A DNA stretch of 64,000 nt from JABFSS01 sp964449445 (GCA_964449445.1 CAYUZT010000002.1:1-64000), one strand, 5' to 3'. Counted from the first letter of the stretch, positions 1-8,388 are shown. Numbers and translations: made by a program. The notes: generated by a model from the letters alone, not told the origin.

Positions 1-122
1 GGCTTACACAAAGGGAAAAGTGTTCACTTTACCACCCATTTTTGTCCACTAGCCCCGACTTCAATTTATGATTGAACTCCACAAACAACTTCAAGAAAAC
101 GACGAACTTTGATTACTCGGAT

Positions 123-377
123 CTATTGAGCGGCATCCACTACAACCACCCCAGAAGGTGAATCGAACAATTCTGGACGAGGCTGCTTTGACGAATTTCT
201 GACGCTCATTGCGTTGCATGTACCCATCATCGCAAGTAACTGTGCATTATGAACTGCACAATACTTTTGCCATGCACCGGGTCGTTCAATGGGAGGAGGT
301 TCCGGTCGCCAGCTATCGAGTTGCATAGGGGAAGGAAAAGGATGCTGCATCTTGCAACAATAAGAGTTCTTTAGCAA
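123..377 (-). CDS. Hypothetical 84-residue protein
   Basis: I do not recognise this protein. It would begin with TTG and lies 4 bases downstream of sufD on the same strand, so it could be co-transcribed. The product is soluble-looking and rich in Pro near the N-terminus (PEPPPIERP), with no membrane segment or motif. An internal ATG (MQHPFPSP) would give a shorter 75-residue product. No Shine-Dalgarno sequence is visible. It may be a spurious reading frame. Confidence 0.3.
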   Translation of the reverse strand: MLKNSYCCKMQHPFPSPMQLDSWRPEPPPIERPGAWQKYCAVHNAQLLAMMGTCNAMSVRNSSKQPRPELFDSPSGVVVVDAAQ

Positions 378-381
378 TAAC

Positions 382-1320
382 TCAACTTCCGTACTTCTCT
401 TTTATGGCTACCAGAAGCTCTTCTTTTACGTTCCCATTACTGATCTTCGCCACCAAGTCTCCCAAAAATCCTTCTACAAACATTCTCCTCGCTTCTCGTT
501 CCACGATGCCACGTGCAGCAAAGTAAAAGAGATCTTCTTCCGTCACGCGACTGACGGTCGCACTGTGGCTCGCTTTCACATCGTTTGTTTTGATCTCGAG
601 TCCCGGGATTGCGTCGACCTTTGCAGTCTTATCGAGCATCAACACGTCTTGAGTGAGGTATGTATCAGTTTCGCCTCCCGTGAGTCCTATTTTGATCATG
701 CCATCACACCGCACGTGGCCTTTCTCTTCCGCCACCCCTTTCATGGTGATCTCCCCTCCTCCGTGTCTGCCGAGGAAGACATTGCGCACAGTCAGTCGAT
801 ATTTCTCTTCATCTTTGGCATAGAACATCCAATCGACTTCACTCACGCTGTCAGCTCCGCGCAGTTCAGATTCCAAATAGTGATCCACCTGTCGCCCTCC
901 CAGCGTCACGTTTCTCCAGCTGACCTTCGCATTATCACCCAACTGACTGCGCTGCTTCATATCCAGAACAACATCTGCGCTGAGTGCATTGATACTTATG
1001 AATTCCGCCTCGGCACCGTCTTCAAGAAAGACCTCTGCATTGTGCGTCCAAGGATTTTCCACTTTCCACTTTCCACTTTCCACTTTGCTAGCCAGTTCTT
1101 CAACAACAACCACCTTCGTATTCTTTCCTATCTGCACCTTCAGCTGAGTCTCCTTCCCACAATTTGGAAACTCCCATCGCAGTCGCACCGGGTGAGCAAA
1201 ATGCGCACCAGATCGAATTTCCATTTCGACTCCTGCCTGGGAGAGTTCAAAAGCAAGAAACTCCTTCTGTGCCTGGTCTTCAGGAGCGAGTGTCAGATGG
1301 AAACCGGGGACATCGATCAT
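382..1320 (-). CDS. sufD: SufD-like Fe-S cluster scaffold protein
   Basis: SufD pairs with SufB on the SufBCD scaffold that builds Fe-S clusters in the cytosol. The C-terminal part carries the SufB/SufD signature: an 'IKTNDVKASHSATVSR' segment followed by 'EEDLFYFAARGI' and a final 'FVEGFL' helix. At 312 residues it is shorter than many SufD proteins (about 400), the N-terminus being reduced. The ATG at 1320 is chosen because an upstream TTG would extend over a clear extended -10 box (TGC-TACAAT, 1327-1332) that sits exactly 6 bases before this ATG. Near residues 80-92 the text 'KVESGKWKV' is encoded by a tandem GGAAAGT word repeat (1054-1087). It is the third of the dispersed suf genes, with sufB and sufC upstream on the same strand. 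Confidence 0.88.
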   Translation of the reverse strand: MIDVPGFHLTLAPEDQAQKEFLAFELSQAGVEMEIRSGAHFAHPVRLRWEFPNCGKETQLKVQIGKNTKVVVVEELASKVESGKWKVENPWTHNAEVFLEDGAEAEFISINALSADVVLDMKQRSQLGDNAKVSWRNVTLGGRQVDHYLESELRGADSVSEVDWMFYAKDEEKYRLTVRNVFLGRHGGGEITMKGVAEEKGHVRCDGMIKIGLTGGETDTYLTQDVLMLDKTAKVDAIPGLEIKTNDVKASHSATVSRVTEEDLFYFAARGIVEREARRMFVEGFLGDLVAKISNGNVKEELLVAIKEKYGS

Positions 1321-1326
1321 ACCGAA

Positions 1327-1332
1327 ATTGTA
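1327..1332 (-). promoter_or_regulatory. Extended -10 box of sufD (leaderless start)
   Basis: On the minus strand TGC precedes TACAAT, and TACAAT is followed by 6 bases and then the sufD ATG. This spacing places the transcription start at or next to the A of the ATG. No convincing -35 box is visible, as expected for an extended -10 promoter. Confidence 0.5.
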
Positions 1333-1382
1333 GCATTCTCTAGCCAAAAAACATGTTATAGCGGGGATATTAGCTATTTCGC

Positions 1383-1410
1383 TTGCTCCTGGCGTCAGCC
1401 TGCGTAGTAT
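1383..1410 (+). promoter_or_regulatory. Putative promoter of the 44-residue gene
   Basis: TTGCTC (1383-1388) and TAGTAT (1405-1410) are separated by 16 bases and lie 29 bases before the ATG at 1440. Confidence 0.35.
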
Positions 1411-1439
1411 GGTCTCGTTACTTCTTTCCCCCGAGTACT

Positions 1440-1574
1440 ATGCCAGGCGATAATATGGAGGCAATCCCAATGCCAACACAGGAAACTGGAAACGATGTCA
1501 TTGCTCCAGCAGAACTTGAGAAACTAATGGGTCCTGACTTCAAGAAACTTTTCGAAGGCGGGCAAGTTGGATGA
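1440..1574 (+). CDS. Small acidic protein, 44 residues
   Basis: I do not recognise this protein. The ATG at 1440 (MPGDNMEAIPM) is preferred over a longer frame from 1383, because a plausible promoter lies inside that longer frame and a strong terminator follows 13 bases after the stop codon. The product has no membrane segment; its C-terminal half ('APAELEKLMGPDF') looks helical. It is a self-contained promoter-gene-terminator unit between sufD and the unknown paralogous pair. Confidence 0.5.
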   Translation: MPGDNMEAIPMPTQETGNDVIAPAELEKLMGPDFKKLFEGGQVG

Positions 1575-1587
1575 TATTTTGTAAGCT

Positions 1588-1618
1588 AAAAAAGCTCTGA
1601 CTCGGTCAGGGCTTTTTT
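1588..1618 (+). terminator. Rho-independent terminator, probably bidirectional
   Basis: An 8-bp stem (GCTCTGAC with GTCAGGGC, one G-T pair, loop TCG) is followed by six T on the plus strand and preceded by six A, so it can also serve the minus-strand gene whose stop is at 1620. Confidence 0.8.
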
Positions 1619-1619
1619 G

Positions 1620-2816
1620 TTAGTCTTTTCTCCCCGAGGCGCGGGGATCTCTGCCATCCTTCCCCACCCTTGCCTCAAGATATTTATCCAAGGTGGCATT
1701 TTTGACCCTGAGAGCTTTCACTGCAAGTGATTCCGTCAACCCAGTAATAGCACCCATGACTTCTGCGAAAGCAAAGTTATCAATTGTGCTCACATCACAT
1801 TTTTGCCCCCGATCTTCTTTACCTTTCCTTTCTCTCATCACACCTACAAGTAAAGGCTGCAAGACTAATTGCAGTTTTTTGACCAGCTGCGCCTGGATAC
1901 CATCATCCGATACAAACACCTCCTTCTCCGGTTTTCCAGATGGATCAGAGAGAAAGCGGGCTACATGCGCCGGTATCTGATGTGTTGTATCTACGTCTTT
2001 TTTTCCATACTTCACTTCCTGCGCTCTCTTTAGAGCCTCCGGTGCAATAGTGTTCAGGGCGTACAGAGTACACAGCCCTTCCACAGCTCCTCGTGTTGCT
2101 TCGCGAACAAGACGCACGCGCACATCGGGCTTCAACCATTCGGCAGAATCCGCGAGACCCGGGGCAGCCTTGATGCTGCGAAATATTTCATCAACGATGA
2201 ATACATTGAATTCTGATCGCTCCTTTTTTCGTACAACTTTTTCCTCCTCATCTTTTTCTTGAGCTTTCTTCGCCTCTTGTACATCCTCCGGCCATGACTT
2301 TGGAGAAACCCATGGTGCTGCCGGCTTCGGCGGCCAGACTGGTTCATTGGGAAAATGGAGATAGAGAAGTGTGCGTTTAATTTCGTCGCAAATATCGCCA
2401 GAAAGCTTGGCAAGTGCCTCATTGTCAGCAACCACCGACCGCTTTCCCTCAAGCACGCGCAAAAACGGGCCATCACTCGCATCGGCTCCTAGAAGAGCTT
2501 GGCGTAACTGTGCCGGGACATTTTCTTTTTGACGGAAAACAGCGGCAATCAATTTCTCAGTGAGCTCTGGAACACCTTTGCGCTGAGAGGGAATTCTATG
2601 CCGCGGTAGAAAACCATTACCAATGAATCGACGGAGATCATCTGGACCGCATGTTCCTTGCACCCTCGCATAAGAAGATCTCACCTGCTGCAGTTCATCT
2701 ACCAACACGCTAAAAGCAGGTTCATCCACACGCACTGTCCCTTGAATGGATATTCCTACAAGTCTAGCAGTGGGTGCCGCTGTTCCATTGGGTGCTGCGT
2801 CTATTGTTTGAGCCAT
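1620..2816 (-). CDS. Unknown protein, paralogue of the next gene upstream
   Basis: I do not recognise this 398-residue soluble protein. Residues about 210-270 ('IFRSIKAAPGLADSAEW', then 'TRGAVEGLCTLYALNTIAP') match the same region of the gene at 2899-4083, with the shared pattern SIxxxPxLxDSxxW...R.A..GAV..LC.LYA...AP.AL. A highly charged Glu/Lys segment lies near residues 180-205. It has no signal peptide or membrane segment. The two genes lie in tandem on one strand, 82 bases apart, so a duplication followed by strong divergence is likely. Confidence 0.7.
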   Translation of the reverse strand: MAQTIDAAPNGTAAPTARLVGISIQGTVRVDEPAFSVLVDELQQVRSSYARVQGTCGPDDLRRFIGNGFLPRHRIPSQRKGVPELTEKLIAAVFRQKENVPAQLRQALLGADASDGPFLRVLEGKRSVVADNEALAKLSGDICDEIKRTLLYLHFPNEPVWPPKPAAPWVSPKSWPEDVQEAKKAQEKDEEEKVVRKKERSEFNVFIVDEIFRSIKAAPGLADSAEWLKPDVRVRLVREATRGAVEGLCTLYALNTIAPEALKRAQEVKYGKKDVDTTHQIPAHVARFLSDPSGKPEKEVFVSDDGIQAQLVKKLQLVLQPLLVGVMRERKGKEDRGQKCDVSTIDNFAFAEVMGAITGLTESLAVKALRVKNATLDKYLEARVGKDGRDPRASGRKD

Positions 2817-2898
2817 GGTTGAGTACGGTAATAGAGTTTCTGTGCGGTGTCACAGACGAAACAGCAAGAAGAGTGCAAAATGCCTTCAAATGAATGTT

Positions 2899-4083
2899 TT
2901 ACGCTTTTCTTTTGCTTACGATCTTTTTCGCTGTGGATGGCGTTCCTGTTTTCTTTTTCCTTTTCTTCGTACCTTTTGAATTATGCCCAACCCGTGAATC
3001 CTTGCGCTTGGTGGGTTCCACCATATATTCCGCAATAAAGCGGACTGCATCGACAAGATCCTCAAGCAACGCCTCAAAGCGTTGTCGCGAAATATTCTGC
3101 AGCTCGGTACATTTTTCGTCATGCACTTGCACACGGGACTCGATTAATTTGGGAATGGTAGAACGCATTTCTATGAGCATCTCCTGAAAGCGCAAATCTT
3201 TTTGCGCTCGCAGTGAATGTGTGCGGGCAACGGTATCTTTTGTTTCATGTTTGCCTTCAGCTCTTTCATCGATCTTCTCAAGTTCACGACGTAATTCGGC
3301 AGACAAATCATTGTATTCTTCCGACAAAGAATCATGTTTTTTGATTTCTTTTTCGAGCGCACCGGGTGCCAATGATTCCGCATAGAGCAAACACAAATGC
3401 TTCACCGCGCCATGCACCGCTCTCCGAAGAACAATAGGACGGCTTTTTGACTCCATCCACGTATTCGAATCTTGGAGCTGCGGTTTCTCCTGAATGCTCT
3501 GCATCATCGCATTGATGATCGGTTCTTCAAATGCAGATCGTTGCTTCTGGTTCTCTGCCACCACTTTCTTGTCATCCTGAACGCGGGCTACCCGGGCTTT
3601 TTTCTCTGTCGGTAGCGGCTCCGGGTGCCATTCTTTCGGCGGCTGCACCATCCAATCGTTGCCCATTTTGGTGAGAGCATTCTGAAAATTTGTACAGATC
3701 TCGAATGCGAGATGGACAATCTGATCGTGCAGCGACGACGTCATCTCCCGATGTTCCAATGCATAGAGCACACGATTCCTCAGTGCTGCCTGCAGTTTGC
3801 TGGCATTCTCTCCCACAATCCCATTGGATGTATGAAGAGGATTGAGAAGATAGTTGAGAAATGCCCCGTACCCATCGCAGCCCGGGTGTATGCCATATGT
3901 CGCAAGCACTTCTCCTGCTATCTCCCGTTTGTAACGAGGAGTAATAGTCGTAAATATCGCCAATTTTTGTAGACGTGCATCAAAAACTCCTGCTGCTTCT
4001 GTTGTTTGTGAAGGAGTAAGAAGCGGTGAGGCTTTTCTTTGAGGAGAGGTAAAGCCGTTCAAATTCTGCTTTTTGACTGGCAT
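2899..4083 (-). CDS. Unknown protein with basic C-terminus, paralogue of the next gene downstream
   Basis: This 394-residue protein starts at the ATG at 4083 (MPVKKQNLNGF); a longer frame to 4227 crosses two promoters and is rejected. Its middle ('INAMMQSIQEKPQLQDSNTW', 'VHGAVKHLCLLYAESLAP') is clearly related to the gene at 1620-2816. A predicted coiled coil follows (about residues 270-330), and the C-terminus is a Lys/Arg-rich tail (KGTKKRKKKTGTP) that could bind nucleic acid. The function is unknown. Confidence 0.7.
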   Translation of the reverse strand: MPVKKQNLNGFTSPQRKASPLLTPSQTTEAAGVFDARLQKLAIFTTITPRYKREIAGEVLATYGIHPGCDGYGAFLNYLLNPLHTSNGIVGENASKLQAALRNRVLYALEHREMTSSLHDQIVHLAFEICTNFQNALTKMGNDWMVQPPKEWHPEPLPTEKKARVARVQDDKKVVAENQKQRSAFEEPIINAMMQSIQEKPQLQDSNTWMESKSRPIVLRRAVHGAVKHLCLLYAESLAPGALEKEIKKHDSLSEEYNDLSAELRRELEKIDERAEGKHETKDTVARTHSLRAQKDLRFQEMLIEMRSTIPKLIESRVQVHDEKCTELQNISRQRFEALLEDLVDAVRFIAEYMVEPTKRKDSRVGHNSKGTKKRKKKTGTPSTAKKIVSKRKA

Positions 4084-4097
4084 AAAAATGGACGACA

Positions 4098-4125
4098 AAA
4101 ATACACTATTGCCAGATTTCGTCAA
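4098..4125 (-). promoter_or_regulatory. Promoter of the 2899-4083 gene
   Basis: On the minus strand TTGACG (4120-4125) and TATTTT (4098-4103) are 16 bases apart, upstream of the ATG at 4083. It overlaps the oppositely directed promoter at 4109-4137. Confidence 0.5.
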
Positions 4126-4137
4126 ATTTGGTACAAT
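4109..4137 (+). promoter_or_regulatory. Promoter of the small-gene cluster
   Basis: TTGCCA (4109-4114), a 17-base spacer and TACAAT (4132-4137) precede the ATG at 4162 by 24 bases. No ribosome-binding site is evident before that ATG. Confidence 0.65.
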
Positions 4138-4161
4138 AGTAACGAAATACCAATACTCCTT

Positions 4162-4320
4162 ATGAAAAGTGCTAGTAGTGTGCCTCTGCCTGGTGAATTC
4201 GATCCTGTGACTTTTGAAATTCTCCAAGCGAAAGAGAAAATAAATCAGATGAAAAGTGCTGGAAACATCAGCGGAATTAGAGGTCTTGAACGAAACAAAA
4301 TGGGCGGTCTTATGAAATAA
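4162..4320 (+). CDS. Small protein, 52 residues
   Basis: I do not recognise it. It begins MKSASSVPLPGEF and has a central helix (EILQAKEKINQMKSAG) and a basic C-terminus. The ATG at 4162 fits the strong promoter at 4109-4137, which a longer frame from 4039 would span. The next gene begins 5 bases after its stop, so the two are probably co-transcribed. Confidence 0.55.
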   Translation: MKSASSVPLPGEFDPVTFEILQAKEKINQMKSAGNISGIRGLERNKMGGLMK

Positions 4321-4325
4321 TTCTC

Positions 4326-4574
4326 ATGCCACCGATTCGTCCTTTGGGGCCGCCTGATCCAAATCCATTTTGGGTGCCTCCAGTTCACAAACCCGGGAAG
4401 CCGCGACCACACAGACGCGAGGATCTACCGAAACCAGATAAGTATGAACCTGGTCAGCCGGAGCCGGACCCAGGGAGGTACGCTCCACCAAAACCGAAAG
4501 ACCCAAAGGATGTCATTGATCGAATGCGCCCACGCATCGCCAATTCTATGGCTTCATGGAGGGGAATTGTCTAG
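4326..4574 (+). CDS. Proline-rich small protein, 82 residues
   Basis: Over a quarter of the first 60 residues are Pro, mixed with Lys, Arg, Asp and Glu (PPIRPLGPPDPNPFWVPP, then KPDKYEPGQPEPDP). This suggests an extended, disordered chain, perhaps a scaffold or linker. There is no signal peptide or membrane segment. It sits between two other small genes in one transcription unit and overlaps the following frame. The function is unknown. Confidence 0.5.
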   Translation: MPPIRPLGPPDPNPFWVPPVHKPGKPRPHRREDLPKPDKYEPGQPEPDPGRYAPPKPKDPKDVIDRMRPRIANSMASWRGIV

Positions 4575-5008
4575 TATTCTTGTCTATGGTGAATGCCGCT
4601 TTCCCAGGTCAGACGGAGCCCGAACTCGTGCTTTTTAATGCTGCAGCCTTGAATGAAGAACCGGTCGATGAAGAAGCTCAGTTGGTTGATCATTTTTCCA
4701 ATGAGGTAGGTGCTGTTGTATTGGAGACAATGGGTCAGGAAAACCGGACATTCTTTATGATGCGTGCGAATTTGCTAGGAAAACTTTTTTCTATTTGGAA
4801 GAAGAATATTCGTGAAAGTAATCCAGCAGTTGATCCACGGCTGGAATATTTTGTGAAATTTGTTGAGCTGAATCTCAATACAATCCGCAAATTTTTTCAT
4901 AACGGCTGTACTGGCACACTACGTACTGCATTGAAAAAGATGCCTGAATCGGGAGCTCGATCCTTCCGTGCGCAACCGAGAAAACGTTTGCGGATGCGTA
5001 CGGGCTAG
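4556..5008 (+). CDS. Unknown protein, 150 residues
   Basis: I do not recognise it. Residues about 40-125 form a mostly helical domain (VDHFSNEVGAVVLETMG, then FFMMRANLLGKLFSIWKK) and the C-terminus is basic (RKRLRMR). The start at 4556 overlaps the preceding gene by 19 bases; an alternative ATG at 4586 (MVNAAFPG) would remove the overlap. It converges on sufB, leaving only 4 bases between the two stop codons. Confidence 0.5.
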   Translation: MEGNCLVFLSMVNAAFPGQTEPELVLFNAAALNEEPVDEEAQLVDHFSNEVGAVVLETMGQENRTFFMMRANLLGKLFSIWKKNIRESNPAVDPRLEYFVKFVELNLNTIRKFFHNGCTGTLRTALKKMPESGARSFRAQPRKRLRMRTG

Positions 5009-5012
5009 AAAC

Positions 5013-6419
5013 TTACCCCACGCTCCCCTCCATCTCCAGTTCAATCAGCCGATTCATCTCGACTGCATATTCGAGAGGAAGCAACCGCACGATCGGCTCT
5101 ATGAAGCCGTTGACGATCATTGCACGCGCTTCATCCAGTGGAATGCCACGGCTTTCCAAGTAGAAGAGATCTTCTTCACTCAGCTTTCCGACCGTCGCCT
5201 CATGCGCAATTGTGACATCGTTATTGCGAATTTGGATATCGGGGATCGTATCGGTCCGGCTGATTTCATCGAGGAGCAGTGCATCGCACTCCACGTTCGC
5301 CGTGCAATCGTGCGCGTGGGGAGCAACTTTCAGCTGACCACGGTAGATAGCTGTGCCTCCACCCTTGCTGATCGATTTGCTGATTACCTTGCTGCTCGTA
5401 TGCGGTGCCAGGTGAAACACTTTCGCGCCCGTATCCTGCCACTGCCCGGCATTCGCAAACGCAATCGCCATGTGGTCGCAGCGGGCACCCTCACCAACGA
5501 GCACTGAGCATGGATAGAGCATCGTGACGCCACTGCCCATGTTGCCGCCGATCCATTCCATCGTCGCGTCTTTTTCCACGATCGCACGCTTGGTATTCAA
5601 GTTATAGGTATCGCGGCTCCAATTTTCCACAGATGAATAGCGCGCCTTCGCGCCAGGCTTCACGAATATTTCCACAAGCCCTGCGTGCAGAGCATGTGAT
5701 CCATACTTTGGAGCGGAGCAGCCTTCGATGTAATGCACATCGGCACCGTCTTCCACGATGATCAGCGTGTGCTCAAATTGGCCCATGTTCCGCGCATTCA
5801 TACGGAAATAGGCCTGAAGAGGATCGCGAACGTGAACGCCTTTGGGGACGTAGAGGAATGTCCCGCCGGACCAGACGGCTCCGTGCAGCGCTGCGAATTT
5901 GTGATCGGTATTCGGCACACACTTCATGAAATATTTTTTGACGAGCTCGGGGTGCGCATGCACGGCGTCGTCCATATCCAGAAAGATAACACCAAGATCC
6001 TCCCACTCTTTCTTCAGGTTGTGATAGATCATCTCGCTTTCATACTGCGCGCCGACTCCCGCGAGCACTTTTCGCTCCGCTTCCGGAATTCCCAGCCGGT
6101 CATAGACCTTGCGGATCTCCTCCGGCACTTCCCCCCACGTCTCACTATTCCCTGCTCCAGCACTTGCGTAGTAGATAATGTCATCGAGATCTAAGGCACT
6201 GAGATCTGCTCCCCACGTTGGCAGTGGTTTCTCCTGGAAAATCTTGAGCGACTCCAGACGATGCGCGAGCATCCACTCGGGTTCATTCTTATCCTTGGAG
6301 ATTTTCCGTACCAGTTCCTCGCTCACGCCTTTCTTCACACCTTCCGTGTATGGCGAGGGGTTTGCGTCGTCAAAGACGGAACGGGAGAGGGAGCTGAAGA
6401 TGGGTTGGGGGGTGGGCAT
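5013..6419 (-). CDS. sufB: SufB, Fe-S cluster assembly scaffold
   Basis: SufB is the core subunit on which the SUF system assembles Fe-S clusters; it works with SufC (ATPase) and SufD. Family features are present: 'EWMLAHRLESLKIF' near the N-terminus, 'GVIFLDMDDAVHAHPELVKKYF', 'VPKGVHVRDPLQAYFRMN', and the C-terminal 'IRNNDVTIAHEATVGKLSE' followed by 'DLFYLESRGI'. The length of 468 residues is normal. The ATG at 6419 (MPTPQPIFSS) is preferred because the extension to 6515 has no homology-like features and would cross a TACAAT box. The sulfur donor SufS is not in this window. Confidence 0.95.
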   Translation of the reverse strand: MPTPQPIFSSLSRSVFDDANPSPYTEGVKKGVSEELVRKISKDKNEPEWMLAHRLESLKIFQEKPLPTWGADLSALDLDDIIYYASAGAGNSETWGEVPEEIRKVYDRLGIPEAERKVLAGVGAQYESEMIYHNLKKEWEDLGVIFLDMDDAVHAHPELVKKYFMKCVPNTDHKFAALHGAVWSGGTFLYVPKGVHVRDPLQAYFRMNARNMGQFEHTLIIVEDGADVHYIEGCSAPKYGSHALHAGLVEIFVKPGAKARYSSVENWSRDTYNLNTKRAIVEKDATMEWIGGNMGSGVTMLYPCSVLVGEGARCDHMAIAFANAGQWQDTGAKVFHLAPHTSSKVISKSISKGGGTAIYRGQLKVAPHAHDCTANVECDALLLDEISRTDTIPDIQIRNNDVTIAHEATVGKLSEEDLFYLESRGIPLDEARAMIVNGFIEPIVRLLPLEYAVEMNRLIELEMEGSVG

Positions 6420-6513
6420 GCGGAGAGGTTTGATTGTAACGGAAAAGAGTGTGCCTCGTACGAAATTTGCGGAGTTTATCCTGAGCAGGTCGAAGGGCAA
6501 ATTTCTACTCGGC

Positions 6514-8187
6514 ATGACATGTGTGCTGTGTGGACATCGGCATGCAGAACGCCATGCTAGGCTGATCGAGATTTCTTCCTACTTCACCCGCCCCCGGCTT
6601 GCAGTCCTCGCCACCTTCACCGCCTTCTTCATCGCGGGCCTCTTTGCCTTCGATGATTATGGCATTTCTTCCGATGAGCCGATGGCGTTGTGGTTCGGCT
6701 ATCACACGTACGGATATCTCTTTCTTGGAAGGCCTCCGCCGGATTTCCCCGACTGGAGCTTTTACGGACCCGCATGGCACACGTTTTTGGCTATAGGGAA
6801 TGAACTGATCGGTTCGCCTGGCGGAAGAGTGATGTGGCTCTTTCGGCATTTTCTGAACTTCAGTCTTTTCTTTGCGGGAATCATCGCTTTCTACTTTCTC
6901 GCGAAGCGATGCGTGAAAAATTGGACGTTCGCGCTGCTCGCAGCAGCGTTCCTGATGCTTAGCCCACGCATGTTCGCGCATGCATTCACCAATCCCAAAG
7001 ATCTTCCGGCAATGGTGTTCTTCCTGTTTGCGATCGCGACCATGTTTGTGTTTCTTGAACGTCGTTCGATGGTCACGGCGGCACTCCACGCACTCTGCTG
7101 CGGATTGATTATCAGCATGCGCATGTTCGGGCTGATTGTTCCACTGCTGACGATCGCTTTTTTAATCCTCCCTCCACTCCTTTCCAATCCGCGAAGTCGA
7201 AACGATGTGAGTCGATCGCTCCGCGATGCAGGCGTCTATCTGCTCCTCCTCTGCCTCCTGACGATTGCCGTGTGGCCGGTGCTGTGGGACGCAAATCCAC
7301 TCACGCGTTTTCTTGATGCCTTCACCAATACGAGCTCACGACAGGGCGGCGGCTTCTACTTTGGGCAACTTGTGACGGCGAACCCCTGGCACTACTTGCC
7401 GGTGTGGATCTTCATCACCACGCCCGTGCTCTACTCACTCGCTTTTGTGATCGGATGCATGCTCGTTCTCCGCGATATCTTTAGAAATCCGCTGAATGCT
7501 CTGCGCGAAAAAACGGATCTGACGCTCCTCGCGTGGTTTTTTCTGCCGGTTGCGGCATTACTATTACTCCGAATCGGCATCTTCGACGAATGGCGACATG
7601 TGCTCTTCATCTATCCCGCATTTCTCCTCATCGGCATGCGCGGTCTGGAGTGGGCATTGGGAAAGTTACATGAATGGAGAACACGCATTGGATCACGAGT
7701 TCTCACAGGGATTATCGCTCTTAGTATGCTCTCCACTGCCTGGTGGATGATCTCACGCCATCCGTTCCAGTACATGTACTTCAGTATTCCCAGCCGCTTC
7801 GTGCAGGGAAACTTTGAGCTGGATTACTGGAGCCTCGGCTCCAGAGCCGGACTCCAGTGGATTTTGGATCACGACCGCACGCCTGTCGTGAAGGTGTACC
7901 CCGCCGGGCGCATCACGCGCATTGCATCGGATCTTCTGCCACTCAATGGCTGGGCACGCATCGAATGGACTGATCCTGACAAAGCTGACTACATCGTGGA
8001 TAACTTCCGTGCGAACAAGTACATTCCCACGCTTCCAGAGGAAAAGAAGATCCATTCGATCGTGGTTGATGATTTGAATGTGATCACGATCTACCGTGGA
8101 CCGGACACAAAGGGAATCTATAAACCGCATCTGTGGCTGGAAGATCAGGTGCCCTTGAATGAGCGTATGGATAGCCAGAAGCCATAG
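6514..8187 (+). CDS. GT-C membrane glycosyltransferase (PMT/ArnT-like)
   Basis: This 558-residue protein has a long series of hydrophobic helices and an early 'GISSDEP' motif. The Asp-Glu in the first outside loop is the catalytic mark of GT-C transferases (protein mannosyltransferase/ArnT type), which take sugar from a polyprenyl-phosphate carrier. The early 'TYGYLFLGRPPPDFPDW' and 'AFTNPKDLPAMVFFLFA' segments also fit. About ten membrane helices are visible, then a soluble C-terminal domain from about residue 415. The acceptor is unknown. The start is uncertain: the frame is open upstream, and the first 25 residues from 6514 look unlike the family, so the real start may lie near 6570-6600. 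Confidence 0.8.
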   Translation: MTCVLCGHRHAERHARLIEISSYFTRPRLAVLATFTAFFIAGLFAFDDYGISSDEPMALWFGYHTYGYLFLGRPPPDFPDWSFYGPAWHTFLAIGNELIGSPGGRVMWLFRHFLNFSLFFAGIIAFYFLAKRCVKNWTFALLAAAFLMLSPRMFAHAFTNPKDLPAMVFFLFAIATMFVFLERRSMVTAALHALCCGLIISMRMFGLIVPLLTIAFLILPPLLSNPRSRNDVSRSLRDAGVYLLLLCLLTIAVWPVLWDANPLTRFLDAFTNTSSRQGGGFYFGQLVTANPWHYLPVWIFITTPVLYSLAFVIGCMLVLRDIFRNPLNALREKTDLTLLAWFFLPVAALLLLRIGIFDEWRHVLFIYPAFLLIGMRGLEWALGKLHEWRTRIGSRVLTGIIALSMLSTAWWMISRHPFQYMYFSIPSRFVQGNFELDYWSLGSRAGLQWILDHDRTPVVKVYPAGRITRIASDLLPLNGWARIEWTDPDKADYIVDNFRANKYIPTLPEEKKIHSIVVDDLNVITIYRGPDTKGIYKPHLWLEDQVPLNERMDSQKP

Positions 8188-8198
8188 GTGAAGATTAC

Positions 8199-8226
8199 TT
8201 GACATTCTTCAATTATTACGTAGAAT
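8199..8226 (+). promoter_or_regulatory. Strong promoter of the 46-residue gene
   Basis: A perfect TTGACA (8199-8204), a 16-base spacer and TAGAAT (8221-8226) lie 21 bases before the ATG at 8248. Confidence 0.7.
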
Positions 8227-8247
8227 TATCACCTTTCTCCTCTCCAC

Positions 8248-8388
8248 ATGCCCACAACCACGAAGAAAAGTGCCTCTAAAAGCACCACCACACTTACTCT
8301 CCCCTCCCGCGTCCGTATGGAACAGGAGATGATCATTATGCGCGAAACGGATCAGTGGATGACGGAACATTACAAAATGCGCGCGTAA
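8248..8388 (+). CDS. Small basic protein, 46 residues
   Basis: The product starts MPTTTKKSASKSTTTLTLP, a Thr/Ser/Lys-rich segment, and continues with 'RVRMEQEMIIMRETDQW', a Met-rich amphipathic helix. I do not recognise it. A consensus promoter just upstream and tandem hairpins just downstream support a real and perhaps strongly expressed gene. There is no visible Shine-Dalgarno sequence. Confidence 0.6.
   Translation: MPTTTKKSASKSTTTLTLPSRVRMEQEMIIMRETDQWMTEHYKMRA

Noticed and set aside
1620..4083. Frameshifted halves of one gene
   Set aside because: The two frames repeat the same domain rather than continuing it, so they are paralogues and not a broken gene.
6178..6513. Extension of the GT-C glycosyltransferase frame into sufB
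   Set aside because: It overlaps the conserved sufB N-terminus on the other strand and encodes no family-like sequence.
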